DNA from: Roridomyces roridus
Taxonomy: Eukaryota; Basidiomycota; Agaricomycetes; Agaricales; Mycenaceae
Length of the DNA: 64,000 nucleotides
Reading direction: 5' to 3'
NCBI GenBank assembly: GCA_029378245.1
Contig: JARKIF010000001.1
Coordinates: forward strand, 310,001-374,000
Positions 1 to 11,530 of the stretch are shown here, piece after piece (position 1 is the first letter of the stretch; every line of letters begins with the position of its first letter). Under the pieces are notes generated by a model. That model was not told where the DNA came from. It searched no databases and saw only the letters and a program-made list of their open reading frames with translations. The position numbers and the translations under genes are program-made.

Positions 1-3000
1 CGACTTCAGCAGCGAGATGCTCTTTGAAATCCATGAGCTGGGTGAGCGGGCCGGCGACCACGCAGTCGACGGGGCTGTTGTAGCACGCGATATTGAGGTC
101 CGCAAAGTCGCTCGATTGACGGAGGATCTCCTGGATGGCTTCTGCGCCAAGATTGACAGCAATCATGGTACTCGAGTTGATGGCGCATGTCTGCACCATG
201 AGTCGGACCCGATGGGCAACGATGAGCAGGGCGTCCTTGAGCTTGAGAACGCCAGCGGTGACCAGGGCCGCATACTCCCCAAGACTATAGAACGTCAGAA
301 TGCGGATATAGATCAAAGAAGAACGCACCTGTGCCCGACGACCGCAGACGGCACTACGCCCCACGAAGTCCACATTTGCGTCAAGCCATACTCGATAGCA
401 AAGATCGCAGAGTGGTACTTTTCAAACTCCTGCAGAGGCCCCAATCCAGAATCACCCGACCCCAAGATAATATCGTCTCGCATGCCAGGGAACCCAGCAC
501 AGACGAGAATCACCTCACACTCGTCGATACAGGCACGGAAGAGTGGAGACTCGTGATACAGCCGGCCACCCATGCCGACGTACTGCCCCCCGTTACCCGA
601 GTACACAAAGACAACGGATGGCGGGCCATCCGGCGGTGGGACGAGAACCGGAGCTGTTGTCGTGAGCTTTTCGAGCAACGCCTGGTGACTGGAAGCCGTA
701 ACAGCGAGGCGATAGCTGTAAAGCTGCCTCCGAGCCGTCATCGTGTAGGCGATATCCCCGAGGGAAAGTGCGGCAGAAGCAGGGCTGCGCAGCCAGTCTA
801 GGTATTTCACTCGCAGCTCTTCGAGAGCGGTGAGCGTCTTGGCCGAGAGACCAAAGACGAAAGACATGTCGCTAGGTGTGAGGGCGGTCACGGGTTTGAC
901 ATGCTCCTCGAGAATCAATGCGGTGTTGGAGCCAGAGGCACCAAAGTTATTCAGCAGCGCCACGCGTGGTTTTCCCGGATAGCTCGACACCCACTCGGCG
1001 TCCGCCGTGTCGATGACGACGTTGTCGTGGTCAAGCGCCGTGAGCAGGGGATTGAGGTTCTTCAACGAGATCTGGCGCGGAATCTTGTTGTGCTGGAGCA
1101 TAAGCAGAAGCTTGACTAGGCCAACACCGCCGGACGCAGCCTCGAGGTGACCGACGTTTGCTTTGATGCTGGTGAGATGCAACGGGTTGTCCTTGGACCG
1201 GTTGATCGCGAGGACGGCTCGAAGACTCTGCACCTCGTTGGGGTCGCCCGCTTGGGTACCCGTTCCGTGTGCTTCCACCACGTTGACTCGGTTGGGCTCA
1301 ATCCTCGCATTGGCGAGGACCTGACGGAAGAGGGTTGCCTGCGTTTCTGCGTGCGGGTAGGTGATGCTGGAGGCAAGCCCGCTCTGATTGACCTCAATAC
1401 CCCGGATGACACCGAGGATGTTGTCGTTCTCCGCAAGGGCGTCGCTAAGGCGCTTGACGATGAAGACGGTGCAGCCCTCGCTCCGAGAGTAGCCGTCCGC
1501 GGAGGCGTCAAAGGGTTTGCACTGGCCTGTGGGGCTGAGGAAGTGACCGCGATCCAAGCCAAGGAAAATCCGTAAAAGTGAGTTCGGAGATTCATAAAGG
1601 AGGGAGAGAAGACATACATCGGGGCTGGTGATGGTATTGACACCACCGACAAGCGCAGCGTCGCAGTCTCCGTTCATCAGAGCGCGGGAAGCTTGATAGA
1701 GCGCCACGTTTCCAGACGAGCACGCGGTATCGACGACCATAGACGGGCCGCTGAGCTGCATGACAAAGGAAACCCGCCCACTCAAAAAAGACCTCAAAGT
1801 CCCTGCGACTATCAGTTCAGATAAAAGAATCAGACGAAACCAACGCACCTGTACTGTAGTACACATCTATCTCGTCCCGAAGATTGTGTACATAGTCATC
1901 AGCGACGGCGCCGATGTAGCAGCCAAAACGATGGGGATTTGAGGTTGGAGTGGCGTTAGGGACGTAGCCAGAGTCCTCCAAGGCCTCGTATGCGACCTGG
2001 AGTAGTATCCGCTGCTGTGGGTCCATGCTCTTGGCCTCCCGCGGGCTGATTTTGAAGAAGGCATTGTCGAACTCGTCGATGTTGTCCAAAAAGTTTCCCG
2101 TGTGAGTCTTCATCTGGCGGCCCGGGTACTTGCCGTCATTGTAGTCCGAAACCTTGAAGCGATGCCCAGGAATCTACCAGCGCGTCAGAACCCATCCTCA
2201 AAAGAGAAAGAGAAGAGCTCACCTCTGAAATCGTGTTGCGGCCATCTTGAAGGAGCTGCCAAAGTTGGGTGGCATTTGATGCGCCGGGTGCATTTACGGC
2301 CATTCCCACGATTGCGATGGGCGTTTGCTTCCCGCCACCATGTCCCTCACCACGCGTCTCGTCTACGCTCACGACGCGCCCTGCTGGAAACGCACGTTCT
2401 ACGGTCCTAGGCAACCCAGTCCCTGGCCCGAAATTAATGAGCCGAATCGACGAGTCTCGATGTGCCTCCAAGAATTTGCTAACGAGGACGTCCCAGTTGA
2501 GGGGCCGAGTGAGAATCATGTCGACCACCAGCTCCACGAGGCTACCTCCGCGGATTAGATTCAAGACCTCGCCTGTCTCGGTGCTCCAAATAGGGACTAT
2601 CAAATCTTCCAGTTCGGGGAACTTGATTCGGCGCCTGGCCACATCTGCAAGAACTTGTTGGCGAACGCCATCAACGTGCACCGAAGAGTGGTAAAGCATA
2701 TTAAGGCTCGTCTTGTGCACGACATACTGGGAGCTCAAAGTACCGGAGAACTCTGCAATAACGTCTGGCAGTCCAGAGACGGTGACGCACTTGCTGTCCA
2801 TAATCGTCGTCAAATACACGCGTTTCGAGGGCTAGAAGATGGTCCAGACGTGGTTTCAACTCTGGTGAAAAGGCACTCACCGTCTGGAACGCGCGAATCC
2901 GCTCCTCAATCTCCGACCTCGTCATCCCAATCACGACCACGCCCCACGGTTCATCCTCCGCAAACGGCAACAGCTCGTCCCTCCGAGTGATAGTGGCGCG

Positions 3001-3507
3001 GTAAATCTGGGAACGCACCCCGGTCCAAAGCACAAGTCGGTACGCCTGCACTACATTGGCGAGGAAGCAGCCTAAACTCTCGGACGACGCCGCCACGCTC
3101 GCCATCACGATCCCGGCCGAGAATCCAAGGATGCCCGCGCCACCCGTCTGGCCGAGAACTTCCGCGAACGGGCTCACACTGGACGCGTCCTCTGTCCTCT
3201 TCTCGACGAAACGCAAGTACCGCACTGCCTGCGTGATGAGCAAGCCCCACGAAAGAATAGTGTTATGGTGATAGCGAGTGGGAAGGTCGAGTAACGATTC
3301 CGGCATCTTGAAGTCCTCCAACGAAATCCCGCACAGAGAAAACTCGCCGGTCGAGAGTGTCGCAATTTCCGTGCGAAATGCTTGGTGGCACGCAGCAAGC
3401 AGAGTTGCCGCCGCTGAAGAACAAGACACGTCCTGAACAGCTTGGACGAACGCCTCAGGTGTCCCTGTCGTGCCGGCACCATGGCCTCCGAAAAATGGGA
3501 CCTGCAT
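1..3507 (-). CDS. Non-reducing polyketide synthase, N-terminal part (SAT-KS-AT), runs off the left edge
   Basis: Iterative type I PKS that would build an aromatic polyketide from acetyl and malonyl units. The start chosen is the ATG at 3507 ([12 protein letters not shown]), which fits the usual start of a starter-unit acyltransferase (SAT) domain and lies just downstream of a TATA box. The SAT has GFSAGIV, a serine nucleophile motif where many ascomycete SATs have GxCxG. The ketosynthase begins near 2330 and keeps its catalytic Cys ([13 protein letters not shown], near 1720) and both His motifs (VEAHGTGT near 1275, [13 protein letters not shown] near 1160). The acyltransferase has [10 protein letters not shown], rebuilt across an intron near 285-327. 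Further introns are seen at 2832-2880, near 2180-2220 and near 1803-1849. One odd point: between SPDV and FLGLDRGHF, near 1573-1620, sits an in-frame 16-residue insert that looks like an intron but has no AG acceptor. The PT, ACP and TE domains must lie left of base 1. The basidiomycete orsellinic-acid-synthase type is the best guess; the product is unknown. Confidence 0.93.
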
Positions 3508-3571
3508 GCAGGCTGCAGCGATACGGTGAGGGTTGTGGGATGTATTTTGGAGCGCTTTTGAATTCAATTTA

Positions 3572-3578
3572 TTATATA
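3572..3578 (-). promoter_or_regulatory. TATA box of the polyketide synthase gene
   Basis: Reads TATATAA on the minus strand, about 65 bases upstream of the chosen ATG at 3507. Its position supports that start over upstream in-frame codons. Confidence 0.55.
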
Positions 3579-4194
3579 GTGCTCGGCGATAAAGCTGGCT
3601 GGGGAGGTCCACGGAAGCCCCGCGAAGGGAGCGGTAATAAATACATACCAATGAAGAGACTCTGCTGCCCCCGCTCTCGAGTAAAGGATTATCCGGATCC
3701 AACTACCTGTGAGAACTCCTCGCAGTGAGTTGCACGCAGTCCGAGTCGCTCACCTATAGGGAAAGATCTACCGCGCCGTCCAGGCACGGCCCGTCGCGAA
3801 CCAGAAAAAGTCAAACTTTGGCGTGGCGCACTCCCTGCAGAGCGTATCCGGGTTTTCCTGCGTAAGACAGGTACTCCTTCTGCAAATCCATGACGGATTC
3901 ACTAGCAGCCCCTCTCTTGAATTGCTCTTCGACAACTTCCCACTTAGATTAATAGCCAATAAGTACATCACCATATCCGAGGCCATGCAATCAGCAAGAT
4001 GGCCTTGACGCAGGCATGAACTTCAAGGCCTTACTAACCCCTATTCACTGGCTCAGAGTCCGTTCCTGAACACTGTGGCTTCGAATTCATCTCGCTCGTA
4101 ATAAGCGGCCACTGAAGTGCCTCGAACGGCGGTCTGGACTGTGCTACTGGCTTGACTCGATGGCGTCCGCTCACGAAGTTGTTTCCTTGCGTCC

Positions 4195-4930
4195 TTTGCA
4201 AGGTGTCAATCGTCGGTCGGTCTCGGTCTCGGTGGACTGGCTGCTGCTATCGCACTACGAAAATCCGACCACATTGTCCAGGTCTGTCAACGCAGCAAAC
4301 CGTACTATATATTTTGAAAGCCTCGTCCCAGGTCTTTGAACCTGCCGAGGTCAAAACAGAAATCAGGGCCGGCATCACTGGTGTTGGCGTGACAATGAAC
4401 TTTCGGGGCGGGATGGGACTCTCATCAACTTTGTTGGTTCTTTCGCAGACGAGGACCAGGAACAGCCAGACTGGGGCTCCAGTGCCACTCGCCAGGACGT
4501 GCTCGACAAATTCCACGACGCGCACCCCAAATTCCTACGCCTCCTGGATCTGCCCATCGTCTCACCCATCTTGAAATGGAAACTTCGGGACAGTACCTAC
4601 CACCCGCACTACTGACCTGGGTCCGAAGCCGCGCGGTGCTCCTCGGTGATTCCGCACATGGAATTCATGGGACAAGTATCTACAATCGTTCTTATCGCTA
4701 TCTACCTAGAATTCTCATTCGACCAGCGATGGCGATAGAAGACGCCGGCGCACTGGGCGTACAGCTTCCCCTCGGAGACACCGAGGAAGGAGCGAGGGGA
4801 GAAAGTCGTCAACAAGGAATCTCTGGAGCTTGCTGCGATTTTTCCGAACCAGGATTCATCTCGATTCTCGACCGGGAAGTGAGTAATTTGGTTTATCATA
4901 CTATTCTGAACATCTGCACGCAATAAACTC
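4195..4930 (+). pseudogene. Degenerate FAD-dependent monooxygenase with internal deletion
   Basis: Remnant of a salicylate-hydroxylase-like flavoprotein related to the gene at 17353-18897. The N-terminal FAD fold is recognisable (VSIVG, then in another frame GLGLGGLAAAIALRKSDH, near 4203-4270), so a frameshift sits inside the dinucleotide-binding loop. An intron-like stretch follows (about 4282-4330). The next exon starts VFEPAEVKTEIRAGI, then jumps directly to the C-terminal half (GRDGTLINFVGSFADED, near 4405), so the region holding the DG motif, about 200 residues, is missing. The stretch HPKFLRLLDLPI is intact, then a further frame change precedes a damaged GD motif (RAVLLGDSAHG, near 4636) and MAIEDAGALG. 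It lies divergent to the polyketide synthase. It cannot encode a working enzyme. Confidence 0.8.
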
Positions 4931-5025
4931 AGTTTCCAGTCGGCTTCAAATGTTCTGCTCGCCGACAGGTGAAACAACAACTTGTATCCAACTCGCAATC
5001 CCAACAATCACAATACATCAGCGTT

Positions 5026-5085
5026 GGTTCCACTCAGGTTACCCAGCACGTGCCGGGTTCAACTCGGTGATTCAACTTCGACTCC
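5026..5085 (+). repeat. Direct repeat of the 7071-7130 sequence
   Basis: The stretch containing CCAGCACGTG...GGTTCAACTC...TGATTCAACTTC recurs in the same orientation at about 7071-7130, one copy on each side of the 5228-6887 element. It is probably another interspersed repeat or terminal repeats of an older insertion. No coding content was seen. Confidence 0.4.
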
Positions 5086-5227
5086 GATTTGGCGACCAGG
5101 CGAACTCGCTCCGGCAAAGCCCAGGCACATTTTTCGTTATCCCTGCGGCTTCCGTTGTGCAGCATGACGTATCGTAGCCTCGACCAGCCTCAACCAGAGT
5201 AACTTTGATCTCCCCTCTTGGTAATTA

Positions 5228-6887
5228 GATGGGTTGTGCAAAAGCCGCGCGGCTTTTTATGGCATTGTGCACAGCCGCGTGCGGCTTTGTCGTCGGTGGT
5301 GATTTCTCGTTTACACGGCTTCTGATGCCGCACATCATGCCGAGAGAGTGCCGAACACGGCCTGTCTTCGTCCACGGCGAGTGTGGGGCCCATGTGAAGC
5401 GAGACTTGATGAATTGCGCTTGAACACCATGTTGAGGTCATGGTGGAGCTCTTGTACTCGTCATGTCAAAAAGTAAAGGTCCACGGTGTTATAACTGATG
5501 GACCACTGCACACAGTTAGAAGTCCTGGTACTGGGGGATACTTTGGAATGTGAAGAGTCCACTCGAAAGACTACTCTCATTGAATCACCCTACCAGGGCA
5601 GTACTGAGCCCAAAAAAAAACAATATACCCGGTGGAATGACATCGTTTGATCATTCGTCCAGAAAAATAGCCCCAAACAGTTCTCAAACCTGCAGACTAA
5701 CACGTCTGGTGACCCAAGGAGTAAAATTCAGCTCATTCTGCATCCCATACAACACTCAAATGTTAACTGAAACTCCCCGATGGTCTCGAGTTGAGCCAAA
5801 ACATTACACTGTTCATTTTTGACAAAGTCACTCATTTCGGCTGGAACCTGATGGATTTGGCTGATCCAAAATATGGCAGGGGGCATTTTAACTAGCCTGT
5901 GCCCGTGCCCCTATGAGTATAAACTGTGGTAGACATCCATTTCCTGGTCCTACAGCATTCTGAACATGGAATGACAATGTGACTCAGAAACTGCTAAGGT
6001 CATGGTTCTCGAAGGCCTTGCTCTGAGTTATGAAGGCAAATCCATGACTCCTGCTTATTTGGGGTATGTCGGAAAAAGCCGTTTTTGATTATAATCCAAT
6101 TATAATCAATTATACACCAATTATAAACAAATAATATCATAATCAAAACAGCCTTTTATAATTGAATTATAATTGAGGAGAATCTACAAACAAGTGGGCT
6201 GGATTTCCCAATCTTGGTGGTAATCTGGTTCACTAAGGCTGCTGTGTGACCTGTGCACTTCCCGGATAGAGCGTGACGTGACCAGCATGTCCCCAGCGCA
6301 GTTTGATTGATTGTTGGCTTTCTCGCATGTTGATCAAAATTGATCACAATCTATTACAATCGCTTATCATCCCATAATAGCCACGTCCAATTATAATTCA
6401 GATCATGTTTTTCCGACATAGTGAAGGGACACTCTGGCTACCCTTTGGTCACTACACACCGGGGGACTTGGTAATGTACTGCGGGATATTTTCGGATTTT
6501 ACTGAAAACTGGCTGCAAAAATGTTGGGCCCTCCCGCGACAGAATGTGTATCTGAAACTGGGGTTTTCTGTACATGAGCAGCCTAAATGGATGTCAAAGA
6601 AGCTAAACATGTCATATCCAGGCCAGCGGGTCCGTGATTCCATCAAACAACGGCTGCGGACCTTCACTTTCTGACATGACGAGTAGATTGTCGTGAGATG
6701 CGCTCCCTGTGGGCCGATTCGTTTGATCCGGCACTCCGCAAGATTGATAATCACTCTCGGGATGACATACATTGATCCGATGTGCATCACCAGTCGATCG
6801 GCAGTCAGGTTTCTTGTGCGGCTCTGCACAATGCCAAAAAGCCGCACAGAGCCGCATACGGTTCATGCGGCTTTTGCACAACCCATC
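5228..6887. mobile_element. Non-autonomous TIR transposon with TA target duplication
   Basis: The ends are inverted copies of each other: GATGGGTTGTGCAAAAGCCG at 5228 matches the reverse complement of the sequence ending at 6887, and looser similarity continues inward (GGCATTGTGCA...GCCGC). TA dinucleotides flank both ends (5226-5227 and 6888-6889). There is no transposase ORF. A second small TIR element sits inside at 6065-6420. The TA duplication suggests mobilisation by a Tc1/mariner-type transposase, which is inference. Confidence 0.65.
6065..6420. mobile_element. Small MITE-like element nested in the 5228-6887 element
   Basis: A 13-base perfect terminal inverted repeat, TATGTCGGAAAAA at 6065 and its reverse complement ending at 6420, bounds 356 bases of AT-rich DNA full of ATTATAATT-type palindromes (6088-6180). 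The ends begin and end in TA, consistent with a TA target duplication. There is no ORF of note. Confidence 0.55.
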
Positions 6888-7526
6888 TATTGATCCGACA
6901 TCACACATCATATAGCACGTGCTTGGTTCAACTTTGGTTCAAATTTCGGCATTGCACCAGAGGCAACAGTCAACTCCAGATTACCGTTCTATTTGTCTAA
7001 AGGCTGTCGAGCCACTTGATATCTACGATTACTAATCTGTATCTAAGTTCTAACTGAGAAACTCACAATGCCAAGTTGGTTCAACCCAGCACGTGATTGG
7101 TTCAACTCTGTGATTCAACTTCAGGTTCAACTTTTTGATACTCCAAAAATTTCAACCGGTCTGGATAAACTCGGAGCGTATGAGTCTGTTCTATCGTAAC
7201 ATTAATGTATGTACTCGTATCTTTGCGGGGCGGTGCGCCATGTCGGCCGACACCAACCAAAGTTTAAAACGGAATGCGATGCGATGCGATGCTGTGCGAA
7301 GAGTGGGAGAATAATAAAAAATGATGCTCGAGACGAATTGTTTGTTGCGTTGGATTGTACCAAGGAAGGTCGAAGTTTAGTTTGTTCAATGTTCAGACTA
7401 AATTCAACGATCTTCAGCAAACAGTAGACTCGGGGAGGAAGTAACGGAAGTTGAATCGGACTCACGAATTCAGATACCATGGCCATGTCGACGAAAAAAC
7501 AAACAACGGAAAGAACAGAGCGAATC
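6888..7526. other. Intergenic, no gene recognised
   Basis: Holds the second copy of the direct repeat (7071-7130) and the presumed downstream region of the zinc-finger gene that ends at 7527. ORFs here are short and low-complexity, and none is recognised. Confidence 0.5.
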
Positions 7527-9318
7527 TCAACGCGCCAACGTCGACGTCGACGCGGTAGACTCCTGGTTCAAAGACGCCAGACGCACGGACTGCCGAGTCG
7601 GAGTCCGACGCCGCAGCTTCAAGTGGGAGCGAGAGCTTGACGCGATCGGCAGCGTGGGCGTGGGTGGAAGCGTGCCTTCAGCTTCATTATCCGCTTGACC
7701 TTGAGCTCCCTCCTTCGCCAGCCTGCTCGCCTCCGCCTTTGCCTTCCTCTCGTTCTCCCTCCTCGCCTGGTCCTGAGCCTGCGCTACCGTCGCCCTTTGC
7801 ACGAACCCCTTTATCTCCACCCTCGCTGCCGCCTGCGTAGCCTTGGAGCACCGTTTCCCTTTCTTGTTGACACAATAGCTGCGCATGAGGTGGTATCGGA
7901 GACCCGCCGTGGTTTGGTATGCCTGGTAATCGTTAGATAAAAAATGAAAGAAACGAGAAACGGAAACGCACTTTGATGCAGGTGGTGTTCTGCGAACGAT
8001 AAGTCAGAGTCAAATGCGTGAATGTAGACGTACAGGGCATCTCAGGCTTCCCTCCGAGGTTAACGACACCTCGACGTTGTATGGCTCCTCCACCTCCTCC
8101 TCTTCTTCCTCAGACTCCGACGTGACCATACTTTCATCGTCCTCCATCCCCGGCGCGTCGACATCGGCGACATCCTCAAACTCGACTTGCGGCTCAACAT
8201 CGCCAGCTTCCAGGCTGTCCACCTCCAACTCAAACACTTCCTTCGGCGCGTCATCCTCATCCATCCGCGCGGCGTTCTCAGCCATTTGACCGTCGTGAAT
8301 ATCATCTTGCAGCATCTCATCGGCAGTCTCCGTCACCTTCGTCTCCATCTCCTTATTTTCTTCCACAGCAACCGTATTCACCTCCTCCTCCACTACCACA
8401 GTCTCCGGCGCACTCGGACTCTCCAGACTCGAGGTCGAACTTTCCTCGCCACCGGAACTCCCAACCTCCAGCCCAAGCCGAGTACAACTCGCACTCACAC
8501 TCGCAAACCGACTCCGCAGATTACTCACGAGCGCGCTGAGGTTCCTCGAGGGGGTGCGCGAGGGCGATGGCGGAAGGTTGGAGACCACGGGGATGGCGCC
8601 GGGTTGTGCGGACGAATCATGGCTCGTAGGCAGGTTGGGAACAATATTAATTGGGCTGGGTTGCGCGTCGGCTTGATCATGGTTCGGACTCTGCGTGTTG
8701 GGAACAATATGATTCGGGACCGGAACGGCAATCGGAATGGGAATCGTAGACATGATTGGGATTGGGCAAGATAAAAACGACGAGGAGGAGGAGGAGATCG
8801 GATGCTCGGGTTCAAGGGGGGTCGCGACGTGCTCGTAGTAGACGGCGTATGGGTACGCAGGAGGCCACGTCGGCCAGGCAGCTGCATGGTCTACATGGGG
8901 TGAATCGTAGTGATCGTATACTGCATCCGAGTCGAATGTCGGTGGTCTGTCAAACTCCTCGATAAGTTCTGATTCTACGCTGCTAAAAGACGATTCGGAG
9001 GAGAAAGACCCGGAAGACGATGCGATGGAGGATAGACTGGGCGTCGAAAGGAAGCTCGAGTCTGAATCGGCGTTGGAGATGGCTGGGGACGGAGGACGGG
9101 CTGCTGCAGCGGGATAGTCGTACGTCGAGACCGAATCGATCTCAATATGGCCGTCTGGATGACACCTCTCGCGGTGCTCGAATAGCGCGTGAAGGTCTGG
9201 GAGCTGGATCGCGCAGCATTTGAAGTTGGTACACTGTCGAAAGGTCCCAACCTAGCGTACGATGAGGAAGAGCAAGACGCACAAAGTCGCGCTCGATGGC
9301 TCTAACACGGCGGTCCAT
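7527..9318 (-). CDS. C2H2 zinc-finger regulator, Sfp1-like
   Basis: Probable DNA-binding transcription factor of the fungal Sfp1 type; in yeasts that family links nutrients to growth and ribosome genes. Four exons fit together: ATG at 9318 (MDRRVRAIERDF), a 49-nt intron, exon 2 at 9233-8034, an 18-nt microexon at 7989-7972, and exon 4 at 7922-7527. The first finger follows the start directly: CTNFKCCAIQLPDLHALFEH and then RERCH. The middle of the protein is a long Ser/Pro-rich and acidic region, with an EEEEEE run near 8090. A second finger, RCPNTTCIKAYQ...GLRYHLMRSYC, is split over exons 2, 3 and 4, so the microexon supplies its second cysteine. A basic, Ala/Lys-rich coiled-coil-like tail follows. 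The two-finger layout with a long spacer matches Sfp1-family proteins; the specific role here is inferred. Confidence 0.82.
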
Positions 9319-9990
9319 GAAGAGGGGAGTGCAGACGACCTGAGAGGATGAAGGAGGAAGGAAGTCGTGATTGGCGAGTCACGGCATGTCCCGAAGTTGT
9401 TCGGTTTGAGGTGATGCGGTTCTGTGAAGCTGTGAAGAGCTGAGAAGAAGCAGCGTGAACAGATGGACGGTGACAGGGAAGCAGACTGGTAAAGCTTAAA
9501 AAAATTCGTTGGACCTAGTAATATCTACGTCCGGCTGCGTTTTGTTTCAACCTGATAGAGCTGACCCTACGTAGATTCTGCGGCTCGTGCTTCTCTTGAG
9601 TCTTGAGGCCTTTGAGCTCCCGGGAGGATGCTCAAGATGCCAAGAGCTGGTTTCCATGCCAAAGACCTGGACCGACCGAGAAGTGCGCACACAGTACCTG
9701 GCGAATTAGAAGCTGCCAACTTTTACGTCCCGACGCCACTCGTTCGGGCAATGCGCGCCGGAGTCGCGTTTTTTCTCGCTTCCGGGTTACCAAGTGCACT
9801 GGGATAGGAAACTTGATATACATTGGGCTTTACAGAGCGAGCCTGAAGTTCAAGATCAGTTCAGTTCAAGAATCAAGTTGAAGATGACCCACTGAACCAA
9901 GCGCTGAAAATCTCCCGACCGACGCATCAGCACGGTCGTGAGATTTCACCAGCATCCGGACAACGAGAGTAGAAAAAACCAACCTATCAT
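9319..9990. other. Intergenic, 5' region of the zinc-finger gene
   Basis: No convincing ORF. It should contain the promoter of the minus-strand zinc-finger gene, but I see no clear TATA box. The left end of the truncated F-box pseudogene begins at about 9994. Confidence 0.4.
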
Positions 9991-9993
9991 TCG

Positions 9994-10548
9994 AGGAAGA
10001 CGACATCCAATCCACCCTCGAGATCATCCCTCTCCGGGAAATCCCAGTTCCCAGAGCTCCGGCTGGTCGATCGCGACGGCGCGCCATCGACGACAGACTC
10101 GTGCCACGACCCAAGCAGCGTGACGACGATAATCTAACTGGTGCTCGGCACCTACACACAGGACGAAGATTTGAGAAAGGATCTCGCCAGGGAAGCGGCG
10201 ATTGGCTGATAAGATTGACGAGTTCTTCCGAAAGAAGTCGTTCAGCTCTGAACGCTGCGCGCCGGCTAGATGCGCGATGGCGCTCTCGACACGAGCAAGA
10301 TCCACTGTTGCTTCCCGGATGGCTTCCAAGATGGCAGCGGATTGGACATCGGTCACGGTAGAAGGTGCAATGTTGCTGGAAAGGTCAGGAAACGGGCTTT
10401 GCAATGGTAGAGTCGCGGGACAATGGGCAGGGCAAGAACAGTCACAAGAAGTCCTGTCCATTCGAATTGAGTGATACATCCACGGGCATCGAGAATTGGA
10501 TGTACATACGGGGAGAGATCGAGAAGGAAGAAACTGCCAGCGGATCAC
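9994..10548 (-). pseudogene. Internally deleted F-box gene
   Basis: The N-terminal about 165 residues closely match the intact F-box gene at 13688-15208: a coiled coil, then FRKNSSILSANRRFPGEILS, QIFVLCVG, and ARVCRRWRAVAIDQPELW. The sequence then jumps to what is the extreme C-terminus of the intact copy (DFPERDDLE...GLDVVFLE at 9994-10035) in the wrong frame, giving a premature stop (GFPGEG) at 10024. About 340 codons are missing. The junction carries CTGGG shared by both sides. The remaining F-box could still be translated, but the substrate-recognition half is gone. Confidence 0.8.
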
Positions 10549-11530
10549 GAGTCGATCCGAATCGGCACTGGGCAGCCATCATTTGGATGGAAAAAACAGC
10601 GTCTTGGGTTGGAAATCCTCGCGATTTGCGAAGAGTCATGTCTTTACTACTATGCAATAATTGGAGCCAAAGCCGTCTCCATGTTCAGAAACAGACTACC
10701 TCAGTCGCCTAAGTACTTCTTCAAAGTTCGAATTCGAAAAGACTTGAAACACTGCTGAGCCTGGCGGAATCTTATGTGCCCCATTTAAATTTACGCTACC
10801 TAGCCGTCAATTGTCCTCCATCGCAAAACCTGACTTTATCTGAGGATACCTGCTGCCCTGAGCTGGCGATCGAGCTTGTATCTCCAGCTCTGATAAATCC
10901 CGGATGTCGGCGACGGTGCGTATTGACAAAGTTCGAAAAGCACAAGTTGTTCCTGGAACCCCGCATTCGGCCAAATTTGGGGCCGCGCTACTTGAACATC
11001 AGGGCCGGCTGCATGAGCCAGAGGGATTGGCTTGACCTCTTTGAGCTGCTTCCAATGCTTTCGTTGGCCCAATGCGTTGAGACCACATAACTTGGCGTGG
11101 ACCCATCAGCCAAATGAACTAGAAATAGCAAAAGCTTACGGTAAGCCACCACCACTGCCGCGCTCCGAGAAAAACCCTGGCGTCAAGTCAAGCAAGGAAT
11201 GAGCCTGAATGAGCAAATTACCAACCCGAGCAGAGTGAACCAACACTACCCCCCCGGATTGAATGGCATGATCAATGAATTGGCAAGCTGCAGGAAGATG
11301 GACCAGAAGATCTGCATAATCCACATCCTCGATAGGGATTCGCATGTGCTGAAGTCCAGATTGCGGCAACGTCGCTGGTAATGCATCGGTGCAGACAGAT
11401 AAGACATGGGTGATGCGCCGCTCTACACCGGTTTGTCGATCCGAGTCAGTCCCGTGGCATCGACCATGAAAGGAACAAACCTGTTAACGATCTGATGGAA
11501 CGGGCGGCCACAAGGCTGAATAGATGGTTT
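10549..11530. other. Intergenic, nothing recognised
   Basis: Only short, low-similarity ORFs on both strands. The stretch lies between the truncated F-box pseudogene and the 3' end of the first kinase-like/zinc-finger gene. Confidence 0.4.

Noticed and set aside
8187..8774. Plus-strand ORF of 195 codons
   Set aside because: Antisense shadow of the Ser/Pro/Glu-rich part of the Sfp1-like gene; low complexity, no domain.
10776..11090. Plus-strand ORF of 104 codons
   Set aside because: No known motif, no splice partners and no paralogue in the window; kept as intergenic.
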